Assembly: GCA_963669155.1 (NCBI GenBank)
Contig: OZ022583.1
Location: 10,053,370-10,117,369 of the forward strand
Reading direction: 5' to 3'
DNA: 64,000 bases
DNA from: Arbacia lixula
Taxonomy: Eukaryota > Echinodermata > Echinoidea > Arbacioida > Arbaciidae
Below, piece by piece: positions 1 to 13,700 of the stretch (position 1 is its first letter; every line of letters begins with the position of its first letter). The position numbers were made by a program, and so were the translations under genes. The notes beneath the pieces are model-generated. The model was not told the DNA's origin, searched no databases, and saw nothing but the letters and a program-made list of their open reading frames with translations.

Positions 1-444
1 GGTAACATATCTCGTTACGTCCTGCTCCGGCCCAGCTGTGTCATAGTGCGATAGTCGTTGTGAAACCTGTTTTTTCAACGCTGAAAAAATATGTGAAAAT
101 GGACACGGTGCTGTGAAGGCTAAGCCAGGCGTCACATTTCACGATTTTGATATAAAAAACAGAGCGATATCCGGTAGACTTTTCTGCATGGGGGCCGCAA
201 ATGATCTGGAACAGAAGGTATGTGGTGTCAGTAGTCTCACTCGGACCTAAGCATTAACGTTTAATCCGCCATGGTATTCTAGTAAACCGTCAAGGACAGC
301 AGTGTTATTCATTCAACATGAGATGTGAGTAACGACATTCTGCGTGTGGGTCTTATTCTGTGCCAAATGCTTTAGAGGTAACAGATTGCATATGCTTACA
401 CCAAGCTAAGTACGACACCGACAGGAGAGGAAACACAATTCGAC
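1..444 (+). other. 5' flank of Rost-A
   Basis: No gene is supported here. An in-frame stop at 379-381 precedes the Rost-A start codon at 445. A ten-codon open stretch starting with ATG at 189 (MGAANDLEQK) runs into a GT donor-like site at 219 and could be a 5' exon or upstream ORF, but its phase does not join cleanly to the Rost-A exon, so it is not annotated as coding. The promoter and 5' UTR limits are not visible. Confidence 0.4.
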
Positions 445-3376
445 ATGGGTTCGGCTCCTCGTTCGTGTTGGTCTCTCAGGTGCTCCGATTTCGGTTTCGA
501 GGCTGACCACCCTACAAGCATCAACAGACCATTGGTAAGTCCATGTTACCCTACGTATGATTAATATTTTTTTTTAAAGTTGTTTCATGATTTAGAGGGT
601 GTCTTTCCCTATCGCAGTCAGGAGACTGAATCATGAGGGATTTACAATTAGAGTCCTGGGTGGTGTTTCACTAAGCTGTTCTTAAGCTAAGAACGACTTT
701 ACGCACGACTAGTGACCCCTTCTTGCGCTAAAATTTGTCCCTGTTTTAACATAATAGTGGGAGTTAATTTCCAACACTCCTAATTACATTTGACTAATAA
801 TAAACTTTGTATTCGCAGGCTTATTAACAACTCGAATTTAGATCAGATTTCAACTTTAGCTGATGGAATCAAAATCATTGAGAATCTGATTTCGTTGGGT
901 TCAAACACATTCATAAAGCACACACGATCTCCACTCCATGGAGAGTATTCTACTTTTTTTAAATTTCGTATGGCACTCTTGATAAAATGCCTGTTTGATA
1001 CCGTTTGTAGGCTGAATAGCCTTCTAAGGTGAACCACGAGGGGTCGGCATCTTTCACCCGTTTGCCAGTTCAGGGTTTTTTTTCTCCATGCACTCCAACG
1101 GGTTTTCACCCTGCTCTCAATCGACAAGTAAAGTGGGGTCTTTAATGCGCATACAATGTACTTCCTCTTTACTCTTTATAGAGCAAATATGCATCAATCT
1201 ATATCGCTTTATTCTGTTTACATCTCAGCTAAATCACTGAGCCAGGATTTGCACATGTTAAGTAATAATTGTATCTCCGTTCAATTTAACACCATTATGA
1301 CACTTTCCATTGTGGTTAGCAGGACAAACAGATTGAGATGAGAATTTCTACACCAATCCCAGAGTTGGATGTTGTTTATGCTTCCAGTGGAGAGTGGGTA
1401 ACTTTTGGGTGTGTTCCTACTCCTACTACTTTCGCTCTTCTTGTGGTCAGGTGAGGCCATTCTCACCAAATGGGCACACAAATTATGGACTGGAGGGACC
1501 ATTGTACAGTGCATGTACATGCATGGGACTCTTATAACCAAAAAGTAAGGGGGGGGGGGGGTTATACTCTGTGGGGACACCACAATCTTCTGATAAGTCG
1601 TCAGCCTTGCCTGATCGTTTATTTCGTCTGATTTCCTGCTGTTCTTCAATCAATGCCCACGGTTCAATTACAGTATGCTATTTCATTGTCAAACAAACTG
1701 TGGCTGCAATGAGGTTCAAACAATAAAAGCGAAGGACAAAGGCTTCTACAGGAATCTGGTGTTGTAAGTTGCTTGTTTAATCCCATGATTGTGATCGAGA
1801 TTCCATGTGATTCCGTGAAAACTGTGAAAACACAAAACAGTTATCACAATAATAGTTATGCATGTTTATAACTTCTTGTGTGCTAGATAAACTGCTGCTA
1901 GATTTCTGTGTATTACTCGTGCAAATATGCACCAATGGCACACCATATACATGTTTAAGTAAGCATAGCTTATCAGAGAAAACAATCTGGAAGTATAATC
2001 TTGATCTCAACACTAACATCTCATTTGATGAAAAGATGTAAATAAACTAGCTCAAATTTAACATTCATTATCAAAATGAACTCCCATAAAAATAAACTAG
2101 CTCAAATTCAACATTCATTATCAAAGATGAACTCCCATTTCAACTTCTCAAATCCTTCAAACTTCTCAACAGCATGTAATGACCTTGACATGTCATTGAC
2201 AGTGTACATTACTCAATCACATTCACTGTTCACATTATCTGAGTTTGAAAGTTCAAATTGAACAACAAATTTCTACTTTATGCTTTAACAATTCATGGCT
2301 TTCTTAAAACAAAATAACAGACTAACCTCTTTGCCTGCCTTTTACACACCATTCAGGATCCACTTCCACAGCATTCTAGCGAAAGGGATCTCTGATCCTC
2401 ATTACAACCCAAATCCAATCATGTTGGCTGCTGTCTTAATGTGTGTGTGTCTGTAAGTACTGGTATGCACACATGTAGTCAATTACCTAGGGAGTGCTAT
2501 TACATAACCTTTGAAGGTGTGTCATCATGTACAATAATAAAACAAAGGAACCAAATGACTTGAGCGCAAACAGTTTTAGGTGTACTTTCACCACAGGTGT
2601 ACTTTCACTACACAAACATACACTCATATTTCTTCCTGCGAAATAAACAACAAAATAACAGTACAGGAATGATAACATATTGGTAAAATGAAAATCTATA
2701 TATTGCTGTATAAAGTTAGATATGCATGCAGCAACGATAATGAATGATATTGTAAACAAAAAAATAGATTGATACTAGAGACAACTTGGTAATTACACAT
2801 TTTTTACACGTTTTTATTGTAGCACGACGCTTTGATTTACCTTTATTTTACTACTTCTACTATTTACGCATGCCACTTCATGTTACTACCATTGCGAGTT
2901 CCGACGCCTCTACTCTACCACTACCACCTCCATCATCGCCTCCACTATCACTATCATCACCATCATCATCACCACCATCACCATCATCACCAACACCACT
3001 ACCAGCACCACCTCCAACATCACCATCACAACCACCACCACCACCACCACCACCACCACCACCACCACCACCACCACCATCATTAAGAGCAATAAAACAA
3101 GCCACAACAAAACTTACATCAATAGCGCATGTAACACGCAGCAATCGCTAACATCTGCATTAGCTGATTATAACAATTCCCGTCACATACGGCTATAGCT
3201 TTCTGCCCTCGTTATTTAAAGTCTTCCGCATACAGTATCTTAAGTATCACAACGTCTAATTGGTAATGCAACTTATACGGGTTCGAGACCTATTGTTATG
3301 CATATCACCATGGTAATAGTAATGCCTCCACAGGACAGCGCTGAATGACGAGAGGGAGAGATTAAGAGAAAGAGAG

Positions 3377-3420
<44 letters not shown>

Positions 3421-5988
3421 ACACACACATACACACACACACAGAAAAAATTGGGGGATGTGATAGATGGAGAGAGTAGAATAATATGACATTTTCCACG
3501 ATATCATTTTGGAAATTACGAATTCCCTTTCTGTGATGAATTTAAAACTGTTGTCGACTCACAAAGAAGATGAATGAGATGAAATACGTCGCTCGCAATG
3601 CGGGTCTGCATTCAATATAATTTAAAGTCCACGGACGTTAGTGCTTTCATCGATAGAGTGCGTGGCAACATTGGTGATATTAGTATGAATAAAGATAATG
3701 ATTAGCACAGGTACCACCACAGACAGAGTAAAATGCTGATTACCAATGACTACTAGCATCATGGCAGTATCATGGATCACTAGTATCATTGTAGATTACT
3801 ATAGTATCATGGGTTAAAATGGCAGCTGAGAACATAGGCCAGTTATGCTTTAACGTCTTTGTTAGTGATTGCCGATATCATATTAAAAAATGTTATTACC
3901 AATATTTTTGTATTATCATTATTGTTATCATTGTTGGTATAATTATTGTTACATTGATTATCATCATCATCCGCTTCCTCCTCTTCACTATTGATATCAT
4001 CTTTCTCCATGTTACTGTCTTTATCTTCGTCCTCCTCTTCTTCTCAACCTGCTCCTGATCCACCATCTCCGCCTCCTCCTCCTCCAACATCCCAACCTCT
4101 TTACTTCTTCTCATCTTAATCGTCCTCTTCATTTCTTTCTCCTCCTTCTCCACCTCTTGGTCTTCACCTTTCTCCTCCTCCTTCTCCCCCTCCTCCTCCT
4201 CCTCCTCTACTTCTTTCTCCCAATACTTATCCTCCATATTATCTTCATCATCATCATCAGCAGCAGCAGCATCATCATCATCCTCATCATCATCATCATC
4301 ACCGCCACCATCACCATCCTCCTCCTCATTCTCCTTCTCGTGTTCAACATCTTCATCCTTCTCCCATAGGGACATCATTATCATCTTGATCTCTTCTATT
4401 TATGCAGCAGGTATTAGTCTCGAAAAGCGATTATGATAAAAACCTCGTCGCACGAGCTCAATTAGACTCTCGAAAAATCAATTTTCCTTGAAAAATGTCT
4501 ACTAATCAATCAAGCCAGCAGCGGGAGATGGGATTCGTGAAGGTTATTTTCGGGTGGGGGAGAGGGATGAGGGATGGATGAGTTGGGGTGGGGTGGGGAA
4601 GGGTGGGGAGGGGAATGGTCTGGTTTGGTTAAACATCTAATGTGGACAGTAGACGGGGTGGGGGTGGGGTAGCCAAACATCTTATGAGCACAACTTGATT
4701 GCTTTAATTTGCATGATAACCGTGCGTACGAATAATTGCATACGTAATGCAATTGAGTGGCGTATGCGCGCTACTCAATGTAATTATCGGTATCCTCTAA
4801 GTTGAACGAAAAAAAAAAAGGATCGTAAGCCAGCAAAAGTGACTGCATCATATTGGAGTGAGCTAGTATATCTAACATGTCCACTCCATACATAAAATAA
4901 GCATATTTTCAATTATTTCTATTAGCACCTGTCCTACTGAGAAATCATGAATACATCAAATAAGAGTAATGGAGGCCTTGTGTACTAGGTTCTGAGAATC
5001 GTGTCATATCAAGTAGCGTGTTACTGGCTTTAGCTCAAAACTAGTTACTCTCCCTACACCCCGCCACCCGCCCCACCCCCTCTCCCTACACAAGCCCCCC
5101 TCTTTAACGATCTACCGTAGATCAGTCAAACCAAAGATCTTCTGAATACTCACTGCAAGCTAAAGGTGTTGCATTTTACACCAGTTCCTACAATAATTCA
5201 TTACTGTATATGAAAAGCAGACACACATTTAGGTAGCAAGTGTATTCCTTTCGATACCCTTAGTTCTCAATTTTACACCGCGATATAACCGAGTACTATC
5301 ATGGTAGTAATTTACAGTGGGTGTCGAATTTAACACTAGGCATTTGCTATGAATAAAGAATACGACGACACTGCTAAAGGGTGTAAAGTTTACACTTGGT
5401 GTCGAATATAACACTGGCCACTTGACATATATGATGAATACGGCGACACCGTACTTAAGGGTACAAAATTCAGCACTTGGTGTCGATCCTTACACTCGTC
5501 ACTTGATAGCATACAGAATACGACGATGCTGCTTGGTGTCAGCCGAACTGGCAAGACGAACTCGTAACTCTCTCATTATCATTGTCATTGATACGGCATG
5601 TATAAGTCATTCGGGTCTTCAAGACGTGGTAATGTGAGGCTTAATTATGGGTGGTGTGAGATGGGCAGAGGGATGAGAAAGCTTACTCTGATCCTCACAC
5701 TCTTCTTTTTCCCCTTCTTTACTTCAACATTTCCTGTTCTGATACGGCCACCCTCACGGAGACAGACAAAAAATACATCTCAAAACGACGTATCAAAAGA
5801 AAGTACTATATGTATGTTTTCGTCAATTCAATTCAATTCAATTTTATTTGTCCCTGATCCAATCAAGGAAGCTTGCATTGCGTTTAACAATGTAAAAAAA
5901 CAGTCGCATCTAAAAAAAATAATAAATAAATAAGTAAAAAGGAATCAAAGAAACCTGCCGTACTGCTGCTTGCCAGAATGAGCGCGAA

Positions 5989-6044
<56 letters not shown>

Positions 6045-6817
6045 GCAACTGCTTGGCGTTAGACTACGGTGTATAATTCTTAATACGCCCCTGGTACGAT
6101 CCAGTGAGCCCATCTGTTGCGCATGACGGAGGGATAATTGAATCCGCACGCTGCATGGTTAAGGTATTGAAGCTCACATCAAAGATATTGAAAATACACA
6201 TCAAATTCATATGGCCCGTGTGTATAGAGTTATGTGATATGCGTTATCATCTATCTGCGTGTACTGTATAAACAAGTTCGGTACACGTATTTCGTTTACA
6301 TGGTTTTTGAGCTAGTCTTGACTGAAGGCTGTGAAGTCGTTTTGTTTGTCTTTTCACTACGTGGTTAGTAAATTGCATTGGAGAAAAATGAATCAAGCAC
6401 TCTTGGTAAAGACTAATTCGGTTTCTCTTATTGTTTTATACTTGTAAACAAAATATAGGTAGAGAGAAACTATGAGATGAGAAATGTGTTTGCTTTCTTA
6501 GGTCATGTTTTAAGGAAAGGTAAACTATGAGATGAGAAATGTGTTTGCTTTCTTAGGTCATGTTTTAAGGAAAGGTAAAGTGATATGGTGGTAATTATTA
6601 CGGGCCTTAATTATGATAGAACTATTCTACCGTTATCACCGGGATATGGATTTCGTTTCATTTCAACGATTTGTATCATTTTACATGTACAACTATCATA
6701 CTAATAAGTAGAAACTTGCAATTTAATGTCATGATAGTTATACGGAGAGGAATGTTGACTTCCACCGTGGCATACTTAATACGATTGTATCGACCCCCTC
6801 GGGAAAAGAACCCCCCC

Positions 6818-6851
<34 letters not shown>

Positions 6852-9800
6852 GAATTTGACGAATCTGAGTAGAATCAAGTGCAGCTGTTGCTCTCTTTAG
6901 AACCACAATTCTTGTGATATCATGCTGACTGTTATTATATATGTCTTTTGCCGAGGAACAAATACCATTTGTAGCAATGCAGCATTTCTATAAAAAAAAA
7001 ATATATAAAAAAAGAAAGGTAGGCAGACGTACCTACAACAGTAAAACAAAATTATAGCTTATGGGAGAGAATGAATAAACAAAATACGACAACAACTTCC
7101 GCGGCGCGGAATCATAAAAGCAATCGTCATAGTAGTTTTCCCTCGTTTTTTGTGTTTTTTTTGCTGATTTCAGCTTTTTTGAATAATTGAAAAGGTTTAT
7201 GGATAGGGAGCACATTGACGTTATGATAATGCTGGTTTCTTTATATAAGGATACATCATCTCTTCTCCCCGTCGTGTGTATATTACAACACGATCTCTCC
7301 TACCCTACTTCAGATCAACATCTGTCAAGTGTATTTGTATGTGATGGATGCTTTGATTTTGATATTTTTATTGATTTCGCGAACCGCCATCCATTATATT
7401 TCAGGCGAAATTCATCCGAATGCATATTGTATGGCTATCGCTGTATGTATTCCAGCGTGTGTTGTGGACATATCTGATATATCGCACATGCATGTACTTG
7501 TCATCCTTTAACTATATATGAGTTGATTTCTCTCCAGTTATGTACACACATCCCATAGAGTGGCATTTTTATTTGGCACAAGAATGGTTAAAGGAGAGTG
7601 AAACCCTGGAAATAAGTTGAATTGAATAAAGGGACGCATATCAAGAAAAACGTCAGCAAATGTTTGTAGAAAAAAACCCAGACATATTAGAAGTAGATTT
7701 TATTAATTCTTGAAAATCATGACTATTAGCATTGAATTAAGACCGTTAACCGTCCATAATGATGTATATGCTTACTGTGTGGAATTCGCATTGTGTTTGT
7801 GTACACGTACACAGGTAAACAAAAAAGGAACTACATAGAGTATCACTTGTCCTCCTTGCTTTTACAGAACTAGTGATATTGATTTTCTTAAACACATATA
7901 ATTGGTCTATGATATGTTTAACGTTTGTCCTCAATGTTTTCCAATACATTTTCTGAATCGTCTGCTTATCATTGTATTAAAACATTATTAGGGTTTCATT
8001 CCCGTTTCACATTCGGATCTCTTAGAATTTAGTCCATGCACAAATTCAAAAAAGTGATCGTAATTTAGCCTAACTCAATTTACTTTACATGCGGTTTATT
8101 TATAAGGTTATGCTTAATAAAAAAAAGTGCTAAGACTCATTTATAATCAAAACGGTTAAACAGTTAATCAAAAGAAGAAGCAATGGTATACGCGTTTCTT
8201 TTCGGTAAACAAGACCCCAAAATGTATAGGCCTAAACAGGTGTACTATAGATATTGTAATTACACAGTTTCATCTATAGTCTACATCTATGCTCTTTTGT
8301 CTAATTTCGTCGCTAAGAAAACTTTGAAACTACCATTTAAACTCATGAAAATTTAACCAACATTGGGCTACGCCACAATTCTGATCATAATCTTGAGCCC
8401 TAATCCCGACCCATTCCTTAACCTAATTCTATCCAATATACACCATACACATCAGCTTGTGCCTGTAGACCAAATGAAAATTAAACCAAATATGGGTATA
8501 TAGACCGAACAATAATTTTTCACATGCACAGAACGTGTTGTTCGGAATACATAGAACATTGCTGTTAATCGTGTTTTTTTCCAATAAGTCATCATTAACG
8601 AGTTGTGATACATCATCACAAACGAGGCATGGCGACGCGGTGATGTTTATTAGGTAAAGATGATGATTATGGTTGTCGTTTTGGTACATTAATTTCAGAA
8701 ATCTTCATCGTATACCTTTCTCGTAAATTAGACAAGCCAACCTGTGGGAAACTGTGAAGTTTTCCTTTTTACTTTGTGGCGCCTTATTTTGTCCCGTACA
8801 TAAGCATATAACAGAGTAGTTAAAGGGACAGTTCACCCTGAAACTATTTTGGTTTCAATAAAAGGAGACACTTGAAATAACAAGCATTTTAGTGAATGTT
8901 TGAAGAACATCGGTCAAAGGAAAAGAAAGTTATTTGATTTTAAAGGTGTGATTTTGTGACGTCACGTGCGTGGTGCACTGCCATATGTTGTGTACAATTT
9001 TGGAGGAAACGTCAATTTTCTCAAAAGGATCTTTACTATTTCACCTGTGCGTTTGGTATATCATTAGACACATATCTTTCACACATATCGCTATGAATAA
9101 AATGGATTCCTTCATCAAAGAACATAAAAAAGGCAATTTATGGGAAAAGTAGTACACAACATTACAGGAGAGCACCTCGCACGTGACGTCACAAAATCGA
9201 AATTTTAAAATCAATTAACTTGATTATCCTTTGACCGATTTTTGTCAAACCTTCACTTATATGTTCATTTCATGTGTCTCCTTTTATTGAAACCAACATA
9301 ATTTCAGGGTAAACTATCCCTTTAATCGTTGTGTGCTACATTTACCCCTTTTTACACATAATACACACAAACATACTAACCATGATTAAAGTATCCCTGT
9401 CCGAAATGTATCATTGCCATTGATGTTCATTTTGATATGGTAATAAACACAAAATTCCCATTGCATTAGTTCGTGGTTATTTTCAGATCCGAAAATGTAT
9501 CCGAAGTTTATTACATTGTCGATGTATGCGCACGGACGAGCGGAAGAACAGCCACTGTCGTAATTATGCATGTCGTTTTATTCAACCGTAAATCGTAAAA
9601 TTGAAAACATGGTAATGAAATTTACTTAATTAGACACGTGTGTCGCGAAAGGCCTAGTTACGCTCAAAAAGCAGTAGTTGTTGTTATGTCGTATCCTTGT
9701 CCCAACTTTGATTTTGATCATCACGCTTATTGCATCCACGATGGTGTTTTGTAACACTTTTGGTAGTAAATGCAATTTAATTAATCCAAAGTCTACAGGG

Positions 9801-10713
9801 TCGTACGCGTAGCCAGCTCATAATTCACATATGAGAGTCCATATGTTCTATAACAAATTCAGTAGTAGATGATATTAATGGGAAGGGGACTCAGTGTGTA
9901 TTATTCACAATCTAGTGATATTTTTCCTTCCCATTCATGCTAAATTTCTTTCAATATTGTGGCACAGCCGGGTGGGTATATCGATTTGGATATCAGCTGT
10001 TTTCAGTGTTGCAATATTCCGGTTTAACAAGTACACATGGACAAAGGCCGGGTATTGGAAGATTTGAATAAGGTTGCTGCGTTCGATACACTGGTAGACC
10101 ATGTTCGAAATGCATTCACATCTTTCATCCTAAAATAAGTGAATAGTATGACATGCACCTGTATATAGTGATCCAGTTTCAATGAGCGAAATGCGTTCTG
10201 AATCTATTAGTTGTTGCTAGTTGGACAATGCTCGGACAAGCTTTGTGGTTACCAAGAACAATTCATTTGATAGACATGCATTAAATGTAGTATATACACA
10301 CACCGAAATGGTGTAATATACCTAGATTCAAACTGCCGATCAGATGAACTAGTTCAAACTTGAATCAAGCTGAAATTGAAACATTTCTTTTTAATACTTT
10401 AAAGGATGGCATCTCTTTAAATTGGGCTTACCATCAGTAACATATTGTTTGAACGACATACATACAATTGCATGCATAACGAAATTGTATATATTCACAC
10501 ACGTTGCTTTATATCGTATCACATCTACGGGCTAATTAGCGATTCGCGTTTACATTTAACCCTTTTTGCGCTCGACAAACTACTGCTGTATTGGGCTCAT
10601 GTATATTACTTGTACACACAAATCATCACTGGCACGCAAGGAGTTAACGGGGAACTTATCACAATAGTCTTTACCTTTATCTGATGGAAGTTTCCAATAT
10701 ATTGCAATATTTT

Positions 10714-10765
<52 letters not shown>

Positions 10766-13700
10766 TGAAAGAAATGGATGAAGAGAACAATGGTAGGCGT
10801 AGCTTAAATCAAGGTTCCCCAGAGCTATCTACCCTTTGGAAAAATTGGTGATGCCGAAAAAATGTCTCTGCCGGGAATCGAACCCGGGCCCCCAGCTTTG
10901 AACGCCGGTGCCTTAACCACTAGACCACAGAGACGTGTTAGTGGCTAAGGCGACCCCGATCCGATTGACCGTCAGATTGACAAATTCTCGACACCATACC
11001 AATTATAATTTCCTTTGTTGGGTGTAGGTGGGTTTTGAACAATGACAAGCCGCCATATATATATATATATATTTCAATATATATATATATATATATATAT
11101 ATATGACAAATGTATGATTTCAATGTTATAATTATTGTATGATTCAATGTTAGAAGGATAATGAATGTTATTAGGTTATCATGCAGGAGAATGTGCATTA
11201 TGAATGTGTGTGGGTACAATTTCGTGGTTTACAATTCCACCAATGATTTATGCCTAATGGGTGAACGTGTTAGAATTAGTAAAGATTACGGGATCCGTAT
11301 TCATGGCAATCATGACAAAACCGGGTCATGCTCTCATTAGTTCACCGATTTTATCATTTTGAGACAATTCCTTCACGTGATCCCGAAATCAAACGAGAAT
11401 ATGAGCTTTGGTCATCGTAAAAAAAAACGAGTTTTCCATGACCACAGGCCCCTTAATCATTGATAATATTACATTACCATGATCACTTTATTATTTAAAT
11501 TAGATTTTACAAGAATGCGATCTCTCGTTAAGAAACGATAACAACAACACCAATAGTCTTTGTAAGTCAGTGAGTGGTTTTGGCTCTGTTTAGAGGCGTT
11601 CACGATTCATGTTTGCCTACCATATCCGGTGAATCTAATTGGGAGTTAATTAGACCTCAGAAAAAACTCCACTAACCGGCCTATTGTGATACTTATTGTA
11701 GTGTGTGAACTGAAGCGTATACTGTCGTCTAATTTTTTGGTAAAATTAAATATTACTGTATCATGGATTTGGTCATTAATATTTTTCATGAGAATTGATC
11801 GATTTCACCAGTGAACTGAACTCCGTAAATGATACATTCCTCCACCATATCATGACTTAAGATAATGTGCACATTTGAGATGATCGTGCGTGTTGCAACC
11901 GTAACCATGGCAACTGAATGTGTATAAATACAACTTGTATTAATAATCTGTTTCCAACTTGACTCCCCTCTCATGCAGTGTGGCATCAACATCGTTCTCT
12001 ACTTCCTCTACCGCGCCGTTGTCTTCTTGTACTTTATCGTCTACTTCATCTACGACCTCGTAACCACCATCCAGGGCTTCGATGGCGTTCGAACCTTTAT
12101 CTATCTGACCACGTGGATGTACATCCTCTTCAATATCTACGTCGCTCTCGTATTCTTCAACACAGTGACCGATCTGGTCATATTCTTCCATAATCCGGGC
12201 CAGTATTTTGCCGATGGTAAGCGTAGTATACAGTCAAACCCGTCTACTAAGACTGCTGTTTATAAAGACCAATCAACTGTAATCTTTAACTCGTCTTCTT
12301 CAACACAGTTACCGGATTAGTCATTTTGCTGATGGTAAGCATAGTATACAGTCAAAACCGTCCACTAAGACAGATGTCTATAAAGACCAATCAACTTTAA
12401 TCCTTTCAAAGCATGTATGCATGTTTATTGATAAGGATCACGTGCCTGTAAAGACTGATCTTCAGTATATACGTTGAGGCTGTTTTTTTTTTTTTATTAA
12501 GTGGCTTATCTGGTTATATTCTTCCATTATCCGGGCCAGTAAGCATAGTATACAACCAAAACCATCCACTATTAAAGACCACTCAACTTGAATCCCGTCA
12601 GAACAGAATACAAATATGTAATGATGAAGATCACCTGTCTGTAAAGGCCGTTTTTTATGTTTCCGCGGGGTTGGTCTTTACAGAGAGGTTTGTATGTATA
12701 TATTTCAAAAGGAATTTGCACGGTCCATTTCCAAATTAGAGAACGAAGGCAAAGGGAGAGACATGAATACAAATCATTCCCTTTTTTATTATTTTTCGTG
12801 ATATCATTTTCTTGTTTATATCATAGGCAATTAATCAATGTAAGGAAGAACAATCACTCCTCCCCGTCACCCTTTAAGACCAGCATGACAGATATAAATA
12901 CCAGTAGTACATAGGCTATACCTTCAATTTTTCTCATGACTGATGACACTTGGAAATGAATATTTTGAATCCGGTTTTGTCTTTTCGTGTTTTTCAAAGT
13001 TCGCCATATGGACATCACTGAATGCAAACATGCTGGTACATGTTTAACATAATAACACAACGGCCGCCAGAATCTAGTGATTATAGTCTGTACGTTTGTG
13101 CACTTCATAAACGAACAAAATACGTGATCTGATAGAGAAGCCAGTCATGATAACGATAATGATAATGCATTTTATTATTACATTTACATGTAGTAGTTCA
13201 TTGGAAATCCTGGATTATATGTACAATGTCTAAGCTGGCATACTGTTATCGTAATATGATTGTAACATGATGTGCATACTAAGTCTGGAGAAGAGGTTGA
13301 TTCGTATTCAATACACAATCGTCCCATTCAATACACCTCGCCATTCATAACACCATGCGAGTATCTACAGCTTGCACCACCATTACCCATACAGAAATAT
13401 TGAGATTTACGTCATGTGGACGAAGACGCTTAAGGCTATGCCGAATACCTCGGTGATAAACTCCATACGTCCCTAACCAACATAAACTTCACCGTACCAG
13501 CGGCCTATCGTTTGGTCGAGCATCCGGGCTCGCCGGCCAATAGTAGTGGGCTTCGTCCTTTTACCATTTAGGAGCGGATTCTCGGTTACAGTAGTGCACT
13601 GCACTGACATCCCTACTCACTACAATTTTGTATCACACCTGACGAAGTGTTGCAGCGGCGCACGAAACGTCGTGATCTTTTTAGATTCCTTGTTGACCAT

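Larger units (their letters stand above)
535..11978 (+). other. Rost-A intron 1 (11.4 kb)
   Basis: No further protein gene is supported in this stretch. It holds microsatellites, short tandem duplications, a 498-bp TTAA-flanked foldback element (8824-9321), a short TTAA element (10560-10643) and an antisense tRNA-like gene (10863-10934). The open frames here are low-complexity or unsupported. Confidence 0.55.

Noticed and set aside
189-218. MGAANDLEQK as a first exon of Rost-A
   Set aside because: Its phase does not fit the next acceptor (about 425), and the paralogues have a single first exon matching 445-534.
2832-3144. Poly-His/Pro and poly-Gly ORFs
   Set aside because: They come from the CAC/CAT triplet repeat, with no supporting splice sites or domain.
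3270-3300. B-box-like GGGTTCGAGACC on the plus strand
   Set aside because: No A box or cloverleaf could be formed around it.
5910-6149. Cys-rich minus-strand ORF
   Set aside because: The Cys run is the AAC microsatellite read on the other strand.
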